Notes under the pieces: generated by a model
The model's database searches: none
Told to the model about the DNA's origin: nothing
What the model saw: the letters and a program-made list of their open reading frames with translations, nothing else
Part shown: positions 58,263-64,000 of the stretch, piece by piece
Position numbering within the stretch: position 1 is the stretch's first letter
How the letters are laid out: every line of letters begins with the position of its first letter
Assembly (NCBI RefSeq): GCF_001542905.1
Contig: NZ_LOAJ01000001.1
Location: 1,550,001 to 1,614,000 of the forward strand
Direction: 5' to 3'
DNA: 64,000 nucleotides
DNA from: Halorubrum aethiopicum
GTDB taxonomy: Archaea > Halobacteriota > Halobacteria > Halobacteriales > Haloferacaceae
Program-made: the position numbers and the translations under genes

Positions 58263-59465
58263 TCACCGGTTGCTCACCGACATCCCTTCCTCGATCTCGA
58301 ACGTCTCGTCGCCCTCGAACCGGTTCGGGTCGAACGCCTCGATCCACGGCGAACCGGGATCGTCGACCGACGCGCCCGACAGCGACGCGAGCACGCCCTC
58401 CGCGAGGATCTCGCCGGTCGCCGGCGCGCGCATGAACCCGTGGCCCTGCCAGCCGGCGGCGACGAAGACGCCCTCTCCGACCGGGCCCAGGATCGGGTCG
58501 CCGTCCGGCGTGGCCGTACACAGTCCGGCCCACGCGCGCTCCACCTCGGGGTCGTGGTCGGCGCGCTCGCGGAGCGTCCCCGAGACGTTCTCGACGAACC
58601 AGTCGTCGCCCTCGCGGTCGTACGCGTCGGGATCGGCCTCGAACGGCTCGGTGCCGTCGCCCGCCAACAGCCCGGTCGGGTGCGGCCGGAAGTAGACGCC
58701 GGCGGTCGCGTCGTACGTCATCGGGCCGTCGTAGGCGACCCGGCTCGTCAGCGCCTGGACGCGGTACGGCTTCACCGGCACCGCGATCCCGCCATCCTCG
58801 AGGAACCGCTCGGTGTGCGCGCCGACCGCGACGACGACCGCGTCGAACTCCCGTTCGGCCCCGTCGACGCGGAGCGTCGCGCCCGCGTCCGCGACGAGTT
58901 CGACCTCGGCGTTCGTCTCGACGGTCACGCCCTCCCGCGCCGCGCGCTCGCCGAGCGCGACGACGTAGCTGCCGGGGTCGGCCCAGCCCGCTCCCTCGCC
59001 GACGGCCGCGATCGCGAGGTCGTCCGTCCGGAGCGGGAACCGCTCGCCGAGTTCCTCGGGGTCGACGACGGCGACCTCCCGGCCGTGCCCGCGCATGCGG
59101 TCGACCATCTCCGGCACCGCCTCGGCGTCCTCGTCGCCCTCGCGGACGGCGATGACGTACGGACAGGGCGTGAACGCGAAGCCGGACAGCGTCCGGTCGA
59201 ACGCCCGGAAGCGCTCCATCGCGCGGGCCCCGACCGCGGCGTCGACGTCCTCGGCGTAGGCGTCGTAGAGCACGCCCGCCGCCCGCCCGGACGCGCCGCT
59301 CGCGAGGTCGTCCCGCTCGAGGAGCGTCACGGTCGCGCCGCGCGCGGCGAGGTCGTGGGCGGCGGTGACGCCGACCGCGCCGCCGCCGACGACCGCCACG
59401 GACGGGTCCGCGGGTCCGACGGCGTCCGAGGGCTCCACAGCGTCCGAAGGGTTCGAGTCTGTCAT
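58263..59465 (-). CDS. FAD-dependent amino-acid/sarcosine-type oxidoreductase (DAO family)
   Basis: 400 aa. FAD enzyme of the D-amino-acid oxidase/glycine oxidase family. Rossmann motif VAVVGGGAVG (GGGAVG 27-32) with Glu at the end of beta 2 (LLERDDLASGASGRAAGVLY), then substrate region ARPHPTGLLAGDGTEP-like YFRPHPTGLLAGDG, and the C-terminal LGPVGEGVFVAAGWQGHGFMRAPATGE closing the FAD site. No motif shows the substrate; an amino acid, glycerol-3-phosphate-like or N-methyl amine are all possible. Convergent with hsp20. Confidence 0.88.
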   Translation of the reverse strand: MTDSNPSDAVEPSDAVGPADPSVAVVGGGAVGVTAAHDLAARGATVTLLERDDLASGASGRAAGVLYDAYAEDVDAAVGARAMERFRAFDRTLSGFAFTPCPYVIAVREGDEDAEAVPEMVDRMRGHGREVAVVDPEELGERFPLRTDDLAIAAVGEGAGWADPGSYVVALGERAAREGVTVETNAEVELVADAGATLRVDGAEREFDAVVVAVGAHTERFLEDGGIAVPVKPYRVQALTSRVAYDGPMTYDATAGVYFRPHPTGLLAGDGTEPFEADPDAYDREGDDWFVENVSGTLRERADHDPEVERAWAGLCTATPDGDPILGPVGEGVFVAAGWQGHGFMRAPATGEILAEGVLASLSGASVDDPGSPWIEAFDPNRFEGDETFEIEEGMSVSNR

Positions 59466-59516
59466 CGACGACCCTTCTCGAAGCGGCGATAAAAACGGTC
59501 CGGCGGCGGGAGGTCC

Positions 59517-60394
59517 CTACGAGAGGAACTCGTCTATCCCGCGGGCGGGGTAGCCGACGACGCGGTCGACGCCGGCCTCCCGGAGCTCCTCGACGCGCTC
59601 GCGGACCGTCTCCGGCGAGCCGACGAGCGCGAAGTCGCGCGCGGCCGCCGAGAGCACCTCGCGTGCTCGCCCGGTGGCGGTCGCGTCCGTCGGGGGGTCT
59701 CCTCGCCGGGACCGTCCCCGCCGGGGAGCGCGCGGGCGACCGGGCGACGCCGGGAGACGTACGCGCCGACCGCCTCGAGGACCGCGTCCTCGTCGTCGGT
59801 CAGCACGGTCGGGGCGTAGACCGCTATCTCGCCGTCGAAGCCGGCGGCGCGGAGCGCCCGTGCGTCCCGGTCGGTCGACCGCGAGAGCAGCTCGTACTGC
59901 GTCCCGCCGGCCGCGAGCGCGAGCCGCTCGACGCCCTCGGTCCCGATCCACGCGTCCGGCGCGGCCTTCCGGGCGGCCCCGAACCGCGGGGCGATCGCTC
60001 GGGACGCCTCCGACTCGTCGAGGTACGCGCCGTGTCCAGCGACGAGCAGTCGGCGCGCCCGGTCGGGGATCCGGTCGAGCAGCGAGTCGTCGCCGAGCGG
60101 GTCGAACCCGTCCGCGCGGACGGGCGTGGTGACGTACAGCGACTTCTCGGCGGCGATCGCCTCGAGCGTCGCGGCGTCCGGGAAGTGCTCGCGACCCTCG
60201 TAGTCGATCGCCACGCTGTCGACCGGGAGGTCGACCGCCCGGGAGACGTCGCACTCGGCCGGCTTCAACGCGGCCGCGTCGATCCCGGCGCGAACCATCG
60301 AGTTCGCGTCGGCCGGGACCTCGCGGTCCGAAGCCTCCGGATCCGAGGCATCCCGGTCCTCCTCGGCCGCCTCGCTCTCGCTGCCGGTCAACAT
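59517..60394 (-). pseudogene. Luciferase-like/DUF7388-like protein, frameshifted at a G run
   Basis: The N-terminal part (60394 to about 59698) reads well in one frame: MVRAGIDAAALKPAECD, RAVDLPVDSVAIDYEGREHF, LYVTTPVRADGFDP and GEIAVYAPTVLTDDEDAV. It then breaks: the other frame gives the real C-terminus TDATATGRAREVLSAAARDF and SPETVRERVEELREAGVDRVVGYPARGIDEFL. The shift is at G6, 59692-59697, and one extra G rejoins them. The intact protein would be about 292 aa and looks like the flavin-dependent luciferase-like family. I recall haloarchaeal DUF7388, unverified. Confidence 0.78.
59692..59697. other. Homopolymer G6 at second frameshift site
   Basis: Six G between frames of the DUF7388-like gene; a seventh restores one open frame. 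Same run length as at 14393-14398. Confidence 0.8.
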
Positions 60395-60544
60395 CTCTGT
60401 ACACCCCACGTCGATCGGCGAGCGGCCGTCGCCCGCGCTGAACTGTCCGTGCTCACGTAGAACTCCTCGTTACGATCGCGGAACGCGATCCATCGCCTGT
60501 GCGGCCATGATGGAGGTGTATACCGCGTCGGCCGGGTTAAACCC
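60388..60544 (-). promoter_or_regulatory. Divergent interval with palindromic box A and two short ORFs
   Basis: Minus strand: GGGTTTAACCC (60534-60544, palindromic around one base) could be box A. It precedes a 12-codon ATG frame (60470-60508, MAAQAMDRVPRS) and a 22-codon GTG frame (60388-60456) with GAGGAG upstream, whose stop overlaps the ATG of the gene at 60394. Proposed from layout only. Confidence 0.3.
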
Positions 60545-60617
60545 GTCGGCATGCGGCAACGATCGCGGACACGGCGGACCGACACGGTCGCCCGGCGACG
60601 CGCACGTCCCCGCCCTC

Positions 60618-60625
60618 GTTATGGG
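60618..60625 (+). promoter_or_regulatory. Box A promoter for glutathione-transferase-like gene
   Basis: CGTTATGG centred about 26 nt before ATG 60647. Confidence 0.4.
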
Positions 60626-60646
60626 TCTCGAGCCCGTCGTTCGGGT

Positions 60647-61672
60647 ATGAACCAGCTCGTCGACGGCGAGTGGCGAACCGACGCGTACGAATCGACCGAC
60701 GAGGACGGGGCCTTCCAGCGCGGCGAGACCACCTTCCGGAGCTGGATCGCCGGCAGCGACGTGCCCGAGGGCGTCGACGCCGAGCCGGACGAGCGCTTCC
60801 AGCCCGAGGCGGGGCGGTACCACCTGTACGTCTCGTACGCCTGCCCGTGGGCCCACCGCACGCTGCTGGCGCGGTCGCTGCTCGGCCTGGAGGACGCCAT
60901 CGGCGTCAGCGTCGTCGACCCGTGGCGCGGCGAGGACGGCTGGCAGTTCACGCCCGACAAGGAGGGGTGTACGCCCGACCACCTCCACGGCAGCGACTAC
61001 CTCCGGGAGCTGTACGTCGAGGCCGACCCCGACGCGACCTGCCGGGTGACGGTTCCGGTTCTCTGGGACACCGAGGAGGAGACGATCGTCAACAACGAGT
61101 CCCGCGAGGTCCTCCGCATGCTGACGACCGCCTTCGACGACCTCGGCAACGACGTCTCGCTCCTCCCCGACGACCCCGCCGAGCGCGACCGGGTGGACGA
61201 GGTCATCACCGAGATCTACGAGCCCGTCAACAACGGCGTCTACCGCGCCGGCTTCGCGACCTCACAGGAGGCGTACGACGACGCCGTCGACGACCTCTTC
61301 GGCGCGCTCGACCGCTGGGACGACCACCTCTCGGACCGCCGGTACCTCGTCGGCGACACCCTGACGGAGGCGGACGTCTGTCTGTTCACCACCCTGATCC
61401 GCTTCGATCAGGTGTACCACACCCACTTCATGTGTAATCGCCAGTATATCCACCAGTACGAGCACCTCTGGCCGTACCTGCGCGACCTGTACACCACCCC
61501 GGGCGTCGCCGACACGGTGAACATGGACCACATCAAGGAGCACTACTACACGACCCACCCGGACGTGACTCCCTCGGGCATCATCGCGCGCGGCCCCGAC
61601 CTCGACTTCGAGGCCTCCCACGACCGCGACCGGCTCTCCGGGTCGCCGCCGACGCCCCGCGCCGACGACTGA
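60647..61672 (+). CDS. Glutathionyl-hydroquinone-reductase-like (Xi class GST)
   Basis: 341 aa. Thioredoxin-fold N-domain with catalytic Cys66 in SYACPWAHRTLLAR, the signature of Xi-class (ECM4/YqjG) reductases that remove thiols from hydroquinones. Next segments are VPVLWDTEEETIVNNES (thiol-binding loop) and a helical C-domain with VNNGVYRAGFATSQEAYD and LIRFDQVYHTHFMCNRQYI, both typical. Haloarchaea use gamma-glutamylcysteine, so the thiol substrate is likely that (inference). Leaderless start. Confidence 0.92.
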   Translation: MNQLVDGEWRTDAYESTDEDGAFQRGETTFRSWIAGSDVPEGVDAEPDERFQPEAGRYHLYVSYACPWAHRTLLARSLLGLEDAIGVSVVDPWRGEDGWQFTPDKEGCTPDHLHGSDYLRELYVEADPDATCRVTVPVLWDTEEETIVNNESREVLRMLTTAFDDLGNDVSLLPDDPAERDRVDEVITEIYEPVNNGVYRAGFATSQEAYDDAVDDLFGALDRWDDHLSDRRYLVGDTLTEADVCLFTTLIRFDQVYHTHFMCNRQYIHQYEHLWPYLRDLYTTPGVADTVNMDHIKEHYYTTHPDVTPSGIIARGPDLDFEASHDRDRLSGSPPTPRADD

Positions 61673-62044
61673 GCGAGGTCCGGATCGGTTCCGCTGAAGC
61701 TCTCTACCGCTGAAACGTGCTGTTCCATCGCGGTCAGTACAGTCGAAGCAACGAGCGATCGCCGGAGCGGTGGCGCGCCTCCGAGTGTCCCGGAGGGGCA
61801 CGAGGAGCCCGCGAGGGAGTCGGCCGACCGGAGCGAAGCGAAGGGCGGCCGACGAGGCTGGGGAGGCGTGAGGTGCGGGGCTGTGCGGGGCGGCTGGGGC
61901 TTTGAAAGAGTTCACCGCGCCAGCAACGACACCGTTCTCATCACCTCGATTACACACGAAACAGCCGTACTATAAGTACTCGAGTCGCATCGGGCGTTTC
62001 ACGCCGACGGTGTCCGAAGACAGGATCTCGACGGACCTCCGACC
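61673..62044. other. 372-bp gene-free stretch with GC-rich repeat-like segment
   Basis: No credible ORF. A G-rich segment (about 61775-61905) contains CGAGGCTGGGGAGGCGTGAG and GCGGGGCTGTGCGGGGCGG, a pattern I associate with dispersed intergenic elements in Halorubrum genomes. It ends in GGGGCTTTGAAAGAG. Downstream an inverted repeat GTACT-ata-AGTAC (61967-61979) encloses a TATA-like core that could direct minus-strand transcription. Convergent side of the GST and RND genes. Confidence 0.45.
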
Positions 62045-64000
62045 CTACCGTCCCCCGCGCTCCGCCTCGCTCTCCTCCCGAAGCGTCGCCTCCAGCCCGA
62101 GCCCGACGCGGGAGCCGTAGCGGTCCCAGACGACCACCAAGGAAGGAACCAACACGATCGAACAGAGGTACGCGTAGAGCACGCCGAGCGCGAGCAGCGC
62201 GCCGAACTCCTGGATCAGCGGGATCACGGCGAGCCAGAGCACGCCGAGGCCGGTGACGGTCGTGAGCATGCTCCCGGTGAGCGCGCCGCCGGTGCCGCCG
62301 ATGGTGACGTCGAGCGCCTCCTGAAGCGGCTCGCCGGCCTTGTACTCGTCGACGAACCGGTGGACGAAGTGGACGGTGTAATCCACCCCGAGCCCGATGG
62401 ACACGGAGAGGATGGGCGCGTTGATCGGCGTCAGCGGGATGTCGAGCAGCCACATCGATCCCGCCAGGAGTCCGACGGTCGCGAGCACGGGGACGAGGTT
62501 GAGAACGCCGTACACCGCCTTCCCCTCCAAGTACCGGTAGGATAACATGAGGAACGCCGCCGTGAAGACGAACGCCGCGATCAGGCTCCGGACGGCCGAC
62601 TCGAGGAGCAGATCGATCACGGCCTCGTTGACGACGAGGGTCCCGGTCGCGACCGCGTTCAGCGGCGTCCGCTCGGCGAGCGCCCGCGCGTCCGCGACCG
62701 CCTGGGCGCTCTCGACGCCCGGCCGGATCGTGTAGTCGATGCGGGCGCTGCCGCGGTCGGCGGCGATGTAGCCGCGCGCTCGCTCCTCCGCGGAGGAGTC
62801 GAGCAGCGCGTCGTACACCTCGTCGACGTTGCGGTCGGGGACGCCCGTGCCGAGGCGGTCGTTCCGCTGGACGAGCCGGCGGAACTCGGGGTCGCTCTCG
62901 GCACGGTCCTCGATCACGGTGACGATGCTGGTGCTCTGTGCGCGACGCCGGTCGGTCGTCGCGAACGTCTCCGGCGGGTTCCGCGTGGTCCGGTCGATGA
63001 GCTCGAGCGAGTCGTCGTCGCGGACCGACTGGTCGATATACAGCGTCACCGACCCGACGAAGTCCTGGTCGAACTCCTCCTCGAAGAGGGTGAGCACGTC
63101 GAGGAACGTGTACTCGGTCGGCGCGAGCGGCTCCGGAAGCTGGCTGTACGTCTCCAGCCGATCCTCGTCCGGGAAGAACGCCTCCTCGGAGAACTCGGTG
63201 TCGACGCCCGTCCCGTACGCACCGCCGAGCGCCCCGCCGAGGAGCACGACGACCACGACGGCGATCGGCGCGACCCGCGAGAGGTCGACGCCGACGTGGA
63301 GGACGCGCCCGAGCCGCGACCCGCCAGTCCCGAGCGGCGTCGACCCGAACTCGGGGACCGGCAGCCGCTCGCGCCACCGGTCGACGAGCACCTTCGCCGC
63401 GGGGAGGTAGACGCCGAAGACCACCAGGGTGAACACCATCCCCACGGCGGCGACGATCCCGAAGTCCCGGTTCGGGTCGAACGGGCTCACGACGTTGGCG
63501 ATCAGGCTGACCACGGTCGTGATCGTCACGAGCAGGAACGCGATGAACAGCTGGTCGGTCGTCGTCCGCATCGAGTCGCCGATCCCGCCGCCCGCCAGCC
63601 GCTCCTCGCGGTACCGGTTGATGATGTGGATCCCGAAGTCGATCCCGACCGCGACGAGGAGCGGGAAGACGGTGACGAGCGAGTCCGAGAAGGGAATGCC
63701 GGCGTACCCCATGAACCCGAATGTCCACAGCACCGACATCCCGAGCGCGGAGAGCCCGAGCAGCATGTCGATCGGGTCGCGGTAGGCGAAGAGCAGGAAA
63801 AAGAGGATGAACAGGACCGCCGCGGGGAAGACGATGACCGCGGTGTCAGTCAAGAGCGCGTTGATCTCGCTCTGAAGGATCCCGTCGCCGAACAGGATCG
63901 CGTTCTCGCCGGCCTCCATGCCCGGCACCGAGTCGACGACCTCGACGCTCCGGACCTGGAGCGTCTCGACCCGCGCGGTCGTCGCCGCGTCGGGCACGTC
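62045..64000 (-). CDS. RND/MMPL-family membrane transporter, 5'-partial
   Basis: At least 650 aa; the start lies beyond the window end. RND-superfamily permease (MMPL/patched-like) with two six-helix blocks: the first contains FILFFLLFAYRDPIDMLLGL, VAVGIDFGIHIINRYREE (the conserved proton-path GxDFGIH helix); the second LSVSIGLGVDYTVHFVHRF and TGSMLTTVTGLGVLWLA. A soluble extracellular domain of about 220 residues lies between (FSEEAFFPDEDRLE onward). Probably exports lipids or other hydrophobic molecules. The C-terminus ends in Glu-rich sequence. Confidence 0.9.
   Translation of the reverse strand, partial: DVPDAATTARVETLQVRSVEVVDSVPGMEAGENAILFGDGILQSEINALLTDTAVIVFPAAVLFILFFLLFAYRDPIDMLLGLSALGMSVLWTFGFMGYAGIPFSDSLVTVFPLLVAVGIDFGIHIINRYREERLAGGGIGDSMRTTTDQLFIAFLLVTITTVVSLIANVVSPFDPNRDFGIVAAVGMVFTLVVFGVYLPAAKVLVDRWRERLPVPEFGSTPLGTGGSRLGRVLHVGVDLSRVAPIAVVVVVLLGGALGGAYGTGVDTEFSEEAFFPDEDRLETYSQLPEPLAPTEYTFLDVLTLFEEEFDQDFVGSVTLYIDQSVRDDDSLELIDRTTRNPPETFATTDRRRAQSTSIVTVIEDRAESDPEFRRLVQRNDRLGTGVPDRNVDEVYDALLDSSAEERARGYIAADRGSARIDYTIRPGVESAQAVADARALAERTPLNAVATGTLVVNEAVIDLLLESAVRSLIAAFVFTAAFLMLSYRYLEGKAVYGVLNLVPVLATVGLLAGSMWLLDIPLTPINAPILSVSIGLGVDYTVHFVHRFVDEYKAGEPLQEALDVTIGGTGGALTGSMLTTVTGLGVLWLAVIPLIQEFGALLALGVLYAYLCSIVLVPSLVVVWDRYGSRVGLGLEATLREESEAERGGR

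Noticed and set aside
1-64000. CRISPR arrays, tRNA or rRNA genes
   Set aside because: No regularly spaced repeats with unique spacers, no cas genes, and no tRNA-like cloverleaf or rRNA sequence recognised by eye; a tRNAscan/Infernal run would be decisive.

Overview
The window reads as a high-GC haloarchaeal chromosome, most likely Halorubrum or a close relative (inference). The proteins are strongly acidic. Many genes have an A/T-rich box A about 26-29 nt before the start codon, as expected for leaderless haloarchaeal mRNAs. Genes often overlap as ATGA or GTGA. Archaeal or haloarchaeal markers include glycerol-1-phosphate dehydrogenase, CobY, CbiZ, a halocyanin and a Tat-exported NarG. No tRNA, rRNA or CRISPR array was recognised.

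Layout. (1) 1-9030 (+): respiratory nitrate reductase operon: two cytochrome b halves, a small membrane protein, narG, narH, a haem-binding subunit, a NarJ/TorD chaperone, a multipass membrane protein and a HEAT-repeat protein. An Mrp-type ATPase with a DUF2249 tail follows, then an aldehyde:ferredoxin oxidoreductase. (2) 12320-16725: PAS/GAF histidine kinase, a frameshifted DUF5806-like gene, UspA, an acetyltransferase and an aldo/keto reductase. (3) 16762-29402: a molybdenum hydroxylase region: divergent moeA-mocA, then coxG-S-L-M-D-E, an XdhC/CoxF gene, and a convergent second large subunit. Both large subunits carry the form II motif AYRGAGR, so the substrate is uncertain. (4) 29565-35521: zinc-ribbon protein, corrinoid adenosyltransferase, cobyric acid synthase, DtxR regulator, LysE exporter, glycerol-1-phosphate dehydrogenase. 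(5) 35522-37378: an AT-richer islet holding a four-helix membrane protein gene split by a complete 935-bp IS, followed by a 44-aa gene. (6) 37494-46589: DUF420 protein, M28 peptidase, NAD-kinase-like protein, and a cytochrome bc cluster (halocyanin, PetB, PetD and small membrane proteins). (7) 46705-51802: cobamide salvage and assembly operon (HAD, cbiB, cobS, cobY, cobD, cbiZ). (8) 51817-64000: membrane-embedded kinase-like protein, MBL hydrolase, radical SAM protein, PemK/HTH toxin-antitoxin pair, small zinc-ribbon protein, Hsp20, FAD oxidase, a second frameshifted gene, glutathione-transferase-like protein, and an RND exporter cut by the window end.

How they fit. Nitrate reductase, aldehyde oxidoreductase and the Cox/XDH-type enzymes all need pterin-bound Mo or W, and moeA, mocA and xdhC-type genes sit among them. 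Two cytochrome b systems are present: NarC-type for nitrate and PetBD with halocyanin. Both frameshifted genes break at a run of exactly six G on the + strand and would be repaired by one extra G, so sequencing error should be excluded first. The most unusual items are a leaderless 10-codon ORF abutting coxG, a four-copy tandem repeat between coxE and coxF, nested inverted repeats before the halocyanin gene, the Mrp-DUF2249 fusion, and the IS-interrupted membrane gene whose frame is restored exactly on removing the IS and one target duplication.
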